A stretch of 64,000 bases of DNA, from assembly GCF_027579695.1 (NCBI RefSeq), contig NC_083587.1:43887732-43951731 (forward strand), read 5' to 3'. Below, piece after piece: positions 9,380-20,219 of the stretch. Below the pieces are notes generated by a model, which saw only the letters and a list, made by a program, of their open reading frames with translations, searched no databases and was not told where the DNA came from. Numbering within the stretch: the stretch's first letter is position 1; the number at the start of each line of letters is the position of its first letter. A program made the translations under genes and the position numbers. The DNA is from Neoarius graeffei. Taxonomy: Eukaryota > Chordata > Actinopteri > Siluriformes > Ariidae.

Positions 9380-10090
9380 ATGACCATCCAGTTTGTTATC
9401 AGAGAAAGGTGCAAAAGCCAGCATCTGTGATGGTATAGGGGTGCATCAGTGCCCACGGCATGGATAAGTTGCATTTGTATGAAGGTATCATTGATATCTT
9501 GGGGAATATATTGGAATTTTAGAGAGACATATTCATCAAGGAAATGTCTCTTCCCAGGAAGTCCATGCTTATTTCAGCAGGACAGTGCCAGGTCTCATTC
9601 TACATGGGCTACAACAGTGTGGCTTCATAGACACAGAGTGTGCATGCTTGATTGGCCTGCTGCCAGTCCAGATCTGTCTCCTGTTAAGAATGTATGGTGC
9701 ATCATGAACAGAAGAATCAGTCAACAGCAACCACGGACTATCGAGCAGCTGAAGTCTTGTATCAAGCAAGAATGGACAAAAATTCCAACTGCAACAATTA
9801 GTATCCTCAGATCTCATATGATTAAAAAGTGTTATTCAAAGGAAAGGTGATGTAATACAATGCTAATAGTGCCTCTGTCCCAACTTTTTCTAAGTGTGTT
9901 GCAGGCATCAAATTCTAACTTTGCTTATATTTACAAAATACAATTATGTTGGTCAGTAAAACTATTGAAAATCTTTTCTTTGTACTTTTATCAGTTAAAC
10001 AAAGGTTCACGTGAATTAACAAATCAATTATTTTTGTTTTTATTGCATTTTGGAAAATATCCCAACTTTTCTGGAAAAATGGGATTAGTA

Positions 10091-10565
10091 CAAAAAATAC
10101 CTGGAATGCTGATTTGTCTGACCACAATGCACATTTCCACTGTGTGATGGTCCATCCCAGATTCCTCTAAGCCCAGAGAAGTCAATGGCACTTTTGGACA
10201 CAGTTAACATAAGACTTCCTTTTTGCACAGCAAAGTTTTAACTGGCATTTGTGCATGTAACTCTGTATTCTAGTGCTTGATAAAGGTTTGCCAAAGTAAT
10301 CCTGAGCCCATGTGGTTATATCAGCTACAGATGAATGAGGGTTCTTGATGCAATGCCATCTGAAGGATCGGAGATCACAGGTATTCAGCTTAGGCTTGTG
10401 CCCTTGCCCTTTATGCACCAAAATTCCTCCACATTGCTTGAGTTGTTTAATGATATTATGTAATGTAAAGGGTGAAATATCCAAATCCCTTCTTATCTTT
10501 CTTTGACTAACATTGTTTTTAAACATTTCAATATTTTTCTCACGCATTTGTTGATAAACTGAAAA
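10091..10565 (-). mobile_element. Tc1-like transposon A, N-terminal half
   Basis: The minus strand encodes the start of a Tc1-type transposase: MREKNIEMFKNNVSQRK followed by helix-turn-helix text, the linker GQGHKPKL and a stretch to VNCVQKCH (10547-10182). Sequence to 10091 continues the same protein at lower quality and joins 1-76 once element B is removed. The near-identical N-terminus at 62558 (MHEKIIEMFKNNVPQ) shows both belong to one family. Confidence 0.75.
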
Positions 10566-11320
10566 ATCTTCATCCCATCTTTGCTCCTCCTGATTCTCAT
10601 GCCCTCGCCACTTTCATTGGCCCTGGGACTGATGCCAACATCAAGGGCCCCATTGATGAAGGACTCATCTGCCAGTTGGGGTTGGACCAGGTTCCTCTCT
10701 CTCTCTCCCGGTTCCAGCCAATGCCCTTGATGGTCATCTTCTGGGGACTATCACCCATCAGACCACTCCAGTCTGCATGCTCCTGTCAGACAACCATCTT
10801 GAGACCATCCAATTCCACATCTTGCGGTCACCTAACATCCCTTTGATCCTTGGGTACTCTTGGCTTCGATGTCACAACCCACATATCAACTGGATGACTG
10901 GTGCTATCTTTGGATGGAGTCCTTCCTGTCACCAGGTCTGCCTCAAGCATGCTGCTATGGCTTTGCACTTGCCTTCACCCATTTCTGTTCCAGATGTGTT
11001 GGGGGTCCCTCCTGAATACCATGACTTCAGGGAAGTGTTCAGTAAGGCCAAGGCTATGTTCCTGGTCCCTCACTGTCTGCATGACTGTGCCATTGACCTG
11101 CAGCCTGGCACATCCCCTCCCAAGGGATGCCTGTACTTCTTGTCCACCCCTGAGAGAGAGGCCATGGAGATCTACATCAATGACTCTTTGGCTGCTGGCA
11201 TCATCTGCCCTTCCTCCTCTCCTGCAGGGGCAGGGTTCTTTTTTGTGGAGAAGAAGGATAAGACTCTGAGGCCCTGCATTGACTACCAGGGCCTCAATGA
11301 CATTACCATAAAGAACCACT

Positions 11321-13148
11321 TAGTAGAGCAGATAAGCAGATGAATCGTGCACAAGATGATAAAAGCATGAAACTTTCAGGGTTTGTTCTTGAGGGCATAA
11401 CAATTAATTTAAGATCTGGAGGCACTCTCAGTTTGACCTTGGAGGTCAATTAGAGGTCATTGAGGTCATCAATAGGACATTTCTATGCATGAGAGCTGAA
11501 ATGGGTGTGTTTTTGGGAGCAATTTTGCTAAAAATGTACAGTAAGTATAAATATGCATGTATTAAGGCATAATCAAGTAAATAAACATAAATAGATATAC
11601 ACCCATAGAGGTAAATGAATGAAATAAACAAAAAACGTAATGATAATAACGTAAAATTGGGAAATGGCAGATGAACTGTAACTAATAGATACCCAGGTAA
11701 ACTACATAAATGTAATCATTAAACTGGAAGGATTTCTTATCTGTTAGTGAAAACAAAACAGAATTGTTCCACTTTCTTTCTGTTCAAATTGCTGCCATGG
11801 CATTAGCTCCTGGCAAAGAAGTATATGCCACAAACGAAAAAAATGTCCTCAGCTCTCCTGTTGGCTGTGATGTAAGTAATTTGGTTCCATGCACTCAAGA
11901 GGAGGCAGACACAAGGCTATTCCTTCATGTGGCAGATGCTGCTAAAAAGGGACTTAAGAATGTGTTAGTTAGAACAGTGGATTCAGATGTGATCGTCTTG
12001 GCAGTAGCTGTATTTCAGAAAGTTGACCTTGAAGAAATGTGGATAGCCTTTGGAACTGGTAGCACTTTCTGCTATATTGGCATCCACAAGGTGGTTGCTG
12101 CTCTTGGTCCTTCCACTAGTGATGCTTTGCTCACATTTCATTCTTTCACTGGCTGTGATACAACATCAGCATTCTGTGGCCGTGGTAAAAAGACTGCTTG
12201 GGACACGTGGCTTGTGTACCCAGAAGTCACGGAGGCTTTTCACGAAATGTTGCAAATGCCACAAGAACTGAGTGACCTGTCTTTGTCACAGCTGGAATGC
12301 TTTGTTGTTCTCATTTGTGACAGAACAAGTGCATGTGTAGGTGTCAATGAGGCACGGAAACATCTTTTCACACGAAAGTCAAGATCATTGGAAAACATCC
12401 CCCCTACACAAGCTGCTTTGAGACAACACATCAAACGAGCCATGTATCAGGCTCATGTATGGAACCTTGCCTTGGTTATTAGGCCCCAGTTGCCAAGTCC
12501 TTCAGACTGGGGATGGGTTAACAGTGACGATGGATGGCAGCCACTTTGGACAACACTACCTGAGGCCTCACAGTCGTGCTATGAGCTTTTGCATTGTGGT
12601 TGCAAAAAGGGCTGTTGTGGTCACTGCAAATGCAAAAAGGCAGAATTGAAGTGTACTGCCCTTTGTGCATGTTCTGGAGACTGCAATGATTAGAATACTC
12701 ACATTAGGCCTGTATCACTTGTATCACTCATTTGGAAGTCATTTTACAATTACAAAGTATATACTGCTTGGCAATATGCTACAAAATCATAAAAGTTGTT
12801 GAAATTGACATAACACATCATATATTTTAGAGTGACCTTCATCTTAACCTTGACTTCTAAGTGTAATATCACTATAAATGGACCCTCATGACCTAGAAAA
12901 ATGGAAATCCACATGTAATTACAATTTTTGTCACACTTATATGATAAAATGCCCCAATTTTTAATCCTGTCCATTGAAATTGCACATAACAAGGGTCGAT
13001 GACCTCTAAATGACCTCCAAGGTCAAACTGAGAGCGCCTCCAGATCTTAAATTAATTGTTATGCCCTGGAGAACAAACCCTGAAAGTTTCATGCTTTTAT
13101 CATGTTGTGCACAATTCTTATGTATATAGGGCCTTAACAGCTCTACTA
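11321..13148 (+). mobile_element. TIR DNA element carrying a FEN/PIN-like ORF
   Basis: Inverted repeats of about 130 bp bound the element: the left TAGTAGAGC (11321) pairs with the right GCTCTACTA ending at 13148, and the matching continues inward past gtgcac, gataaaagcatgaaac and gatctggaggc. ACT flanks both ends (11318-11320 and 13149-13151), a 3-bp target duplication. Removing the element restores a continuous gypsy RT reading at the junction, so the boundaries are well supported. It contains one long ORF (11764-12693). No DDE-type transposase was seen, so its mode of movement, or its partner, is unknown. Confidence 0.8.
11764..12693 (+). CDS. Transposon-encoded protein with FEN/PIN-like nuclease motifs and Cys-rich tail
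   Basis: A 309-residue open frame. I recognise the sequence as one of a set of repeated uncharacterised proteins in fish and invertebrates. Three blocks line up with the C-terminal half of FEN1/XPG-type nucleases: QEEADTRLFLHV (45-56), like the EAEA helix; TVDSDVIVLAVA (71-82), like the DxD block; and GCDTTSAFCGRGKKTAWD (120-137), like GCDYxxxxxGxGxxxA with its helix-hairpin-helix. The C-terminus (282-308) is rich in Cys (GCKKGCCGHCKC) and may bind zinc. The first two acidic residues of a full FEN fold are not seen, so the N-terminal part may be missing or spliced in from upstream. The start used is simply the first ATG. Enzyme activity is inference. Confidence 0.6.
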   Translation: MFHFLSVQIAAMALAPGKEVYATNEKNVLSSPVGCDVSNLVPCTQEEADTRLFLHVADAAKKGLKNVLVRTVDSDVIVLAVAVFQKVDLEEMWIAFGTGSTFCYIGIHKVVAALGPSTSDALLTFHSFTGCDTTSAFCGRGKKTAWDTWLVYPEVTEAFHEMLQMPQELSDLSLSQLECFVVLICDRTSACVGVNEARKHLFTRKSRSLENIPPTQAALRQHIKRAMYQAHVWNLALVIRPQLPSPSDWGWVNSDDGWQPLWTTLPEASQSCYELLHCGCKKGCCGHCKCKKAELKCTALCACSGDCND

Positions 13149-14417
13149 ACTATCCCTTCCTCTCGTCTGCTCTGCATTCGAGTTGTTGCAAGGGGTGACC
13201 ATCTTTACCAAGCTTGATCTCCACAATGCCTACCATCTAGTTTGGATCTGGGAGGGTGATAAGTGGAAGACCACCTTCAACACCGCTACTGGACATTACG
13301 AATACTTGGTAATGCCCTTTGGTCTTACTAATGCCCCTGCCATGTTCCAAGACTTGGTTCACAATCTGCTGAGGGACATGCTGATCATTATGTGTTTATT
13401 TACTTGGATGACATCCTCATTTTCTCCAAGTCTCATGAGTAGCATGTTCACCATCTCCAGCCCATCCTGCAGTGTCTCTTCAAAAACTCCTTCTTCGTCA
13501 AAGCTGAGAAGTGTGAGTTCCATGTCCTTTCTGTCTCCTTCCTGGGGTACATCGTGGCACAGGGCAGCATGCAGAATGGGCCCAGCCAATGTTTTGGCAG
13601 TCATCTCCTTGCCAGTTCTGGACTCCCACAAGCAGCTACAATGGTTCCTGGGGTTTGCCAACTTCTACTGCCACTTCATCTGCAACTATAGCTCCATTGC
13701 CACCCCTCTCACAGCTCTCAGTTCCTCCAAGGTGCCCTTCATTCAGCTGGACTTAAGCCACCCATGAAGCATTTCAGGCCCTCAAGTCCCAGTTCACCTC
13801 TGCTCCCATTCTCCAAGTACCAGATCGTGATCATCAGTTTGTCGTGGAGGTGGATGCCTCCAATGTGGGAGTGGGGGCTCTCTTGTCTCAACATGCAGGC
13901 ACCGACCAGACACTCCACCCCATGCCTTTTTCTCTTGGTGACTGTCACCTGCTGAGAAAAATTATGACATCAGCAACAGGGAGCTGCTGGCTGTCAAGCT
14001 GGCATTGGAGGAGTAATGACACTGGCTCGAAAGGACCAAACAACCCTTTTTGGCACAGACTGACCACAAGAACCTCGAATACAGCCAAACAGCCAAGACA
14101 CCTGACGCCTTGTCTCGCCTGTTCCAGAGAGAAAAGGATTCTGCTTCTGGGCCCAACTCCATCCTCCCTCCCCCCTCCATGGTCACCACCTTGGCCTGGG
14201 AAATTAAGGAGATAGTGAGGTCCACCACCAAGGGTCAGCCTGGGCCCAGTGCTTTCTCCCCTAACTGCCTGTTTGTCCCTCCGGCTCTGAGGTCTAATGT
14301 GCTCCAGTGGGCCCATGTCTCCAAGCTCACCTGCCACCCCAGGATCCAGAGAGCCCATGATCTTCTCCTTCAGCGGTTCTGGTGGGCCACCCTTGAAGAA
14401 GACACATGGAAACCATA

Positions 14418-14735
14418 GGTGCTAAAGAAGGCAAACGGACTTGCTTGAAATTCTTGAAGACATTTCACCTTTCATCTGAAAGGCTCCTTCAGCTTTGTCT
14501 GACTTGTAGGGATTTCCAGGTATTTATCCTCTAGTGGACCAAAAGCAACCCTAAGGAGAGTCATTGAGGTCTCATGGGTCATTGACCCTCTCAGTCATCC
14601 TGTAGGTGTTAGGGTCACTGGAGGCCAGGTGTGAACGGTACCTGGAACAACCCAATAGGCAAACAGAACTAAAGAAGCCTTTCAGATGATAAGTGAAACA
14701 TCTTCAAGAATCTGGACTTCATCACAGGCCTTCCC
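14418..14735. mobile_element. MITE-like repeat inside the gypsy fossil
   Basis: The left part (gaaattcttgaagacatttc acc ... ctgaaaggctccttcagc in outline) and the right part (aagaagcctttcagatga ... gaaacatcttcaagaat) are inverted copies of each other. This is a common fish repeat arrangement. It interrupts the integrase-side coding remnant. Confidence 0.6.
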
Positions 14736-15704
14736 CCATCTGATGGCAACACAACCATCCTCACTCTTGTTGACCACTTCAGCAAGATGGCCCACTTACT
14801 GCCCCTACCCAAACTCCCCTCGACCAAAGAGTGCCAGGTTGGTTCTCTTCAATGTCTTCTGGCTCCATGGCCTCCCTGTCAATGTGGTCTTGGATCAAGG
14901 GTTCCAGTTCATGTCTGTTTTCTGGAAGAAGTTCTGTGGTCAGCTTGGGGCCACTGTCAGCATGTCCTCCAGGTTCCACCCCCAATCCAGTAGCCAGATG
15001 GAGCATAAGAACCAGGAGATAGAGATGGCTCTCTGCTGCATGGTCTCCCAGAATCCCTCATCCTGGTCCCAACAGCCCTTGTGGGTCGACTATGCCCACA
15101 ACATCCTGACCAGCTCTCCCACGCGCCTTTCTTCCTTCCAATGCTCCTATGGGTACCAACCTCCTCTCTTCCTGGCTTTGGAAGAAGAGGTGTCCTCCCC
15201 GTCTCTCCAGGCCTTCATATGTCATTGCCGCTGAACCTGGGCCCAAGCATGAGCTTCCCTCCTTTTCTCTGCTGACTGTTACACCACCTCAGCCAAGTAA
15301 TGCTGCTCTCAAGCTCCCACCTACCATGTTGGCCAGAGGGTGTGGCTGTCTACCAGAGATCTTCCTTTACAGGTCGAGTCCAATTAGTTGGCACCTAGAT
15401 TCATTGGCCCTTTTGTCATTGGGAAGGTCATCAATCCTGTGTTGGTGAGGCTCAAGCTGCCCTGATCCATGCAGGTCCACATGATGTTCCATGTCTCCAG
15501 GATCAAGCCAGTCCAAGAGAGTCCACTTATCCCCACCGCTCCACCTCCACTATCTCCTCGCTTCATCATCAGGGGTCTCACCAACACTATTCACCACCTC
15601 ATTTTATCCCACTGTCCTGAGAGGGGCTCGGCACATCTCAGACTCCCACCTCATCAGGGAATTCCATCAGTAGCATCCTGACCAGCTCATTAGGAACTTG
15701 ACAG

Positions 15705-16365
15705 CTTCTGCTAATCCCCATCATAAAACACATCCTGCTTCTCCACCCAACACCTTGGACAAGGAAATGGACTGGTCAGGCTCTGAGGAGTTACCGTATC
15801 AAGGGCAACAATGACACTGATGTACAAAATCACACAGGTGTTGACTGTCATTCTCTGCACCTTACAACTGATTTTAAGTTTTTCTGTTATTTGTTGCTTT
15901 TATTCCCTAATATTCCTCTCATAATAGTGAAGACCTAATGTATGTCTGAACACAAAACAAGACAAATCATGTCCCTTCTTGAGTCTATTGTTAGCCCACA
16001 TATGGTTCACCGTTTGTCTACACGTACTTCACCATTAGCTCACACATGGTTCACTGTTAGCCCACACATAATTCACCGTTAGCTCACAAATAGTTCACCG
16101 TAAGCTCAAGCACACTTAATTGTTAGCTCACATAGTTTAGCCCTCACAGTTCACTATCATCTAGCTGATCTGTCTGTTACAGACCTAATTAATGCCTGAT
16201 TAATGTTATTGATGGTTATTATGCAGTTTACACTACTTTTGATAAGCCACATTTAATATCTGTGTCATGTCTGCTGGAGACATTTCACTAACACACCACC
16301 ACCAGGGGGCACCATCCCCTGAATTCTGAAGACACATCTTCGTTTGTCATGCTCATTTCTTGTTT
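15705..16365. other. Gene-free stretch, possibly the 3' end of the gypsy fossil
   Basis: I see no coding region. The stretch follows the integrase remnant and could include part of an LTR, but no partner LTR was found. It holds a 22-bp minisatellite. Confidence 0.4.
15990..16155 (+). repeat. 22-bp minisatellite
   Basis: Six or more units of the form gttagctcacacatagttcacc with substitutions follow one another in strict 22-bp register until about 16121, then decay. Confidence 0.8.
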
Positions 16366-16369
16366 TTAG

Positions 16370-16371
16370 TG

Positions 16372-16402
<31 letters not shown>

Positions 16403-16414
16403 TATATATATATA

Positions 16415-16470
<56 letters not shown>
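16370..16470 (+). repeat. (TA)n microsatellite
   Basis: Long TA run with short CACAC interruptions. Confidence 0.95.
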
Positions 16471-16473
<3 letters not shown>

Positions 16474-16754
16474 CCGAACACTTAGTCTACTGGTGAAGCA
16501 TTGCCTTTTTTTTTGAGTAATTTCTGAGGCATTTTATTCCTAATTGCAAAGGTCTTTCAGTATGACCTTTGCATTTTCTCCTGTTTTTTTTTTTGTTTAG
16601 ATCTCCAAGTGTTCTGAGTCCATCTGTTACAATTAGACAATAAGAAGGAGAGTTTTAATGCTTAAATGCAATTATCCTGAAGGCTGTATAGTATTGAATT
16701 TGATGGTGATCGATTCTTTAATCAGCGATTTGGAACAAATGTCATGATAAACAT

Positions 16755-17140
16755 AGTCATGTGAAAAAAATTACACCCTCTGCCATTCTGTGTGTTTATT
16801 TATCAGGGCCTAAATTGTGTGGTACTTACCAACTTCTATAAACAAATAACCTCAGGTGACAAAAAAAACCCACCCCCACCCCCACAGATTTCAACATGTG
16901 ATCATCCCCCCCCCCCCCCCGAAAAGTAAACCAACATTCAGAAATCAGGTGGGAAAAAATAAGTACACTCTTCCTACTTGCACAATAATTAAGAGAGTAG
17001 TTAGCAGTCAGGTGTTGCTAATATCAAGACATGTGACTACCTCTATAAAAGCATAATTTTTGGCAGTCTGGTGTTCTGAAGCACTCACGTGCGTATCTAC
17101 ATCATTCCAAGGAGAAAGGACTTGAGCCATGACCTCAGTG
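16755..17140 (+). mobile_element. Tc1-like 5' fragment
   Basis: The text runs from a TIR-like ttacaccctctgccattctg to the transposase start region. The latter reads IPRRKDLSHDLSE near 17104-17140, close to the MPRRKD start of a common Tc1 family. The rest of the transposase is missing. Confidence 0.55.
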
Positions 17141-17309
17141 AGTTGAAAACCAGGCAGAAATAGTTAAGTCAAGATAAGACTGCAGCTGGGAAGCATCCGC
17201 CAACAAAACCCAAGAGGTTTTACAGTAAAAGCTGTGTTAAAAGGTGGGTAAAAGGGGGCTACTTCAATGGACCTGTAGTTATCAAAGGTATTTGGGCCAA
17301 GGCAGGGCT

Positions 17310-17311
<2 letters not shown>

Positions 17312-17395
<84 letters not shown>

Positions 17396-17396
17396 A

Positions 17397-17431
<35 letters not shown>
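17312..17431 (+). repeat. (TA)n(TG)n compound microsatellite
   Basis: About 80 bp of TA followed by a TG run. Confidence 0.95.
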
Positions 17432-17433
<2 letters not shown>

Positions 17434-17560
17434 TCAAATGCATCTCTAGTTCTTTTTGCAAATGTTTTACCCAGAATTTTTTGGCCATAATTTAAAAGTG
17501 AAATTGGTCTGTACCTACCTATCTCCATATGGTCTTTCCATTGTTTAGGGATCACTGTGA
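17432..17560 (-). mobile_element. L1-like LINE fragment (RT upstream part)
   Basis: The minus strand reads PKQWKDHMEIGRYRPISLLN, the conserved block at the start of L1-type RT, then NYGQKILGKTFAKR. It is a short orphan piece. The L1 pieces at 20220-21720 lack this very part, so the copy may be rearranged. Confidence 0.7.
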
Positions 17561-17629
17561 TGATAGCTTCATTTTAATTTAATTTATTTAGCTTCACTAT
17601 AGTTAGATATATATGTACATACCTTATGG

Positions 17630-17842
17630 CTTGGAAATCACTTGCACCAATTACAGTGGCCCCATTGTACCTAATCTGCATGTCTTTGAACTGTGGGGGA
17701 AACCGGAACACCCAGAGGAAACCCATACAGACATGGGGAGAACATGCAAACTCCACACAGAAAGCCCCCCATTGGCATGAAGTTCAAACCCAGAACCTTC
17801 TTGCTGTAAGGCGACAGTGCTAACCACCGTGCCACCCATTAG
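17630..17842 (-). repeat. V-SINE-like copy, partial
   Basis: Central domain and tRNA-like head, minus strand. It is more diverged than most copies and lacks the 3' body. Confidence 0.75.
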
Positions 17843-18294
17843 TGGCTTGAGGAAGAGCTCCATCTTTGTATGCTTACAATATGCAATTACACAGTGGGCA
17901 GGGAAGCAGGTTGAGGTACAGCCTGAAGAGGTGAATTTTCAGTCTGCGCTTGAAGGTGGTCAGGGAGTCAGCAGTTCTGACCTCAATGGGAAGGTCATTC
18001 CACTAATAGGGAACCAGGATGGACAGCAGTCTTAAGCAGGCTGGGCAGGAGCGGAGAAGAGGAGGGGCCAGGCAACCAGTAGTCGCGGAGCATAGGGATC
18101 TGGCTGGCGTGTAGGGGCAGATCAGACTCTGGAGGTATGCTGGCCCAAAGCCCTTGACAGTCTGATATGCTAGCCCTGATGTCTTAAATTTGTTATGAGC
18201 TGTGATAGGTAGCCAGTGCAGGTCAGCAAACAGAGGGGTGACATGGGAAGAACAAGGGAGGTTGTAGATCAGGCAGGCTGCAGCGTTCTGGATG

Positions 18295-18660
18295 AGTTTA
18301 AACCAATGTACTTTTCAGGTAAAAGCTTTGCTATCCAGGCAGCAAGTTCTTCATCTTCCCATTTTTTACATAGTATAGGAAATTTACAGTTGGATATTAT
18401 TTTATATATTTTGCATAGGACTTTAGTAGAATATGAGATACTAAGAAGTTCTGAGGAGGTCTAATGTATTTTCATTTCGATTGATTTTAGAGTATATGAT
18501 GGATCAAGGTTGTTGGCATTTCAAGGAAATGTATAATCTGCAGTTTATTCTAGGAAGGATATAAATGTGTTGTTTCGACAGGGTAATGTCTTTTTTCTAT
18601 CCATACTGAAAATTTGGTATCTTTGCAGTGCTTGAGAAATCAGGGTTGTGCTATGTAGGA
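18295..18660 (-). mobile_element. L1-like LINE, C-terminal ORF2 remnant
   Basis: Degraded minus-strand coding text continues the L1-type protein remnant at 20220-20930. The two parts are separated by the hAT-like element at 18670-20208. Confidence 0.55.
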
Positions 18661-18727
18661 GTGTGTTCGCAGAGGTAGGTAGAGTAAGCTAAAGTAAAAT
18701 ATTTACTTTGCTCAAGTAAAATATTGT

Positions 18728-18729
<2 letters not shown>

Positions 18730-18776
<47 letters not shown>
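18730..18776 (+). repeat. (AAT)n microsatellite
   Basis: About 15 units. Confidence 0.95.
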
Positions 18777-18777
<1 letters not shown>

Positions 18778-18896
18778 GAATAAAAATACTTATCAGTATA
18801 ATGAGTTGAGTGTGAATAAAAAAGAATCTCATAAAATGACAACTCAAGTCATAATTTCATATGATGATTTATTGCATTTATAATGTATTACAGGGA

Positions 18897-19137
18897 TAGA
18901 ATGTTCTCCTCCTGCGTGGGTTTCCTCCCACATTCCAAAGGCATGCGGATTAGGTAAACTGGCTACTCTAAATAGCCCATAAGTGTGAATGTGAATGATT
19001 GTTTGTCTCTGTGTTAGCCATATGATAGATTGGCAGCCTGCCCAGGGTGTACCCCGCCTCTTGCCTGAAGTCAGCTGGGATTGGCTCCAGGGTCCCCCAT
19101 GACCTTGACGGTTAAGCGGTATAGATAATGGATGGAT
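18897..19137 (+). repeat. V-SINE-like copy, old and head-less
   Basis: Central domain and 3' body with a ggatggatg tail. Many substitutions and no tRNA-like head. It lies inside the hAT-like element. Confidence 0.75.
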
Positions 19138-19358
19138 GAATAATGTATTACATTCAAATGTATCAGAATATCAGTTATGCCCTAGATAAATGTAAGTGCT
19201 TGTCTAATAAAAACAACATAAATATGCTAATTCAAGTACTATTCCTAATAACAAAAATAAAAAGAAAAGTAAATATTTACCAAATAAAATAAATTAAGGC
19301 AATTTTGCCACAGTGTAGTTTCATAAATCTTCCAGGATAAAGGGAGCTGAGTAGAGCC

Positions 19359-19359
<1 letters not shown>

Positions 19360-19410
<51 letters not shown>
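19360..19410 (+). repeat. (TG)n(AG)n microsatellite
   Basis: Two adjoining dinucleotide runs. Confidence 0.95.
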
Positions 19411-19414
<4 letters not shown>

Positions 19415-19442
19415 GTGTATGTGTGTACATGTACACATGCTC

Positions 19443-19818
19443 ATCTCATCTCATCATCTGTAGCCGCTTTATCCTGTTCAACAGGGTTGCAGGCAAGCTG
19501 GAGCCTATCCCAGCTGACTACGGGTGAAAGGCGGGGTACACCCTGGACAAGTTGCCAGGTCATCACAGGGCTGACACATAGACACAGACAACCATTCACA
19601 CTCACATTCACACCTACGGTCAATTTAGAGTCACCAGTTAACCTAACCTGCATGTCTTTGGACTGTGGGGGAAACCGGAGCACCCGGAGGAAACCCACGC
19701 GGACACGGGGAGAACATGCAAACTCCGCACAGAAAGGCCCTCGCCGGCCACAGGGCTCGAACCCAGACCTTCTTGCTGTGAGGCGACATCGCTAACCACT
19801 ACACCACCGTGCCGCCCC
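19443..19818 (-). repeat. V-SINE-like copy, full length
   Basis: Tail (ctcatctcatc) to tRNA-like head (accgtgccgccc) on the minus strand. It lies inside the hAT-like element at 18670-20208. Confidence 0.92.
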
Positions 19819-20219
19819 TGTTGAAAAGCTAAGGTGAACAAAAAAAAAAAATAAAGCGCACATTTTTTGAAACCAATACAAAAGTCAAAACACTGTTTCT
19901 TCTTTTAAAACTTCACTCAGTCATTGTCTTGATCTTTGTCCATTTGTGTGTTCAAACTCCAGGAATCAAAGTGGTTGACATTGTAGAAGCTGTGCGAATG
20001 TGAATAAAAATAAATTTAATCAATTAAATAAAAGTAGCAAGAAGTGTGTAATGTAAGAGTGTAAGTTACACATTTTAAATTGTAAATGTACTCGAGTAAG
20101 AGTGAAAAGTATTATGCATTAAAACTACTCCTATAAGTACAATTTGTTGGAAAAAAGTTCTTAAGTACATAAAACAGAGTAAACGCAGCATGTTACTACC
20201 CACCTCTGGTGTTTGGTTA

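Larger units (their letters stand above)
79..10088 (+). mobile_element. Tc1-like transposon B, split by nested insertions
   Basis: The inverted ends match: the left end begins at 79 (accccatttccagaaaag) and the right end at about 10060-10088 is its reverse complement. A TA dinucleotide flanks both ends (77-78 and 10089-10090), the normal Tc1/mariner target. Transposase pieces lie in order on the plus strand: the N-terminal helix-turn-helix around 2390-2540, a middle part at 8780-9050, and the C-terminal part at 9385-9850. The pieces are separated by a LINE (382-2343), a TIR element (2612-8777) and a solo LTR (9056-9379). Without these the element would be about 1.6 kb, the usual Tc1 size. It inserted into a related element (A) of opposite orientation. 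The transposase is degraded. Confidence 0.8.
10565..15700 (+). mobile_element. Ty3/gypsy LTR retrotransposon fossil, interrupted
   Basis: Plus-strand remnants of a gypsy pol appear in the ordinary order: protease-like region (about 10770-10900, ILGYSWL), reverse transcriptase (11090-11317 and 13152-13700, with KLDLHNAYHLV and MPFGLTNAPAMFQ), RNase H (about 13830-14090), and integrase and its C-terminal part (about 14700-15560). The gag region is not seen. LTRs could not be paired, so both ends are approximate. The element is broken in many places. It was later split by a TIR element (11321-13148) and a MITE-like repeat (about 14418-14700). It is clearly older than the Gmr1-like copy. Confidence 0.8.
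18670..20208. mobile_element. hAT-like TIR element inserted in the L1-like LINE
   Basis: The left end cagaggtaggtagagta and right end tactacccacctctg are inverted copies. Similar ends (cagaggtgggtag) are common in fish genomes. The flanks gtgttcgc and gtgtttgg look like a worn 8-bp duplication. Inside lie an (AAT)n tract and two SINE copies. No transposase was found. Confidence 0.6.
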
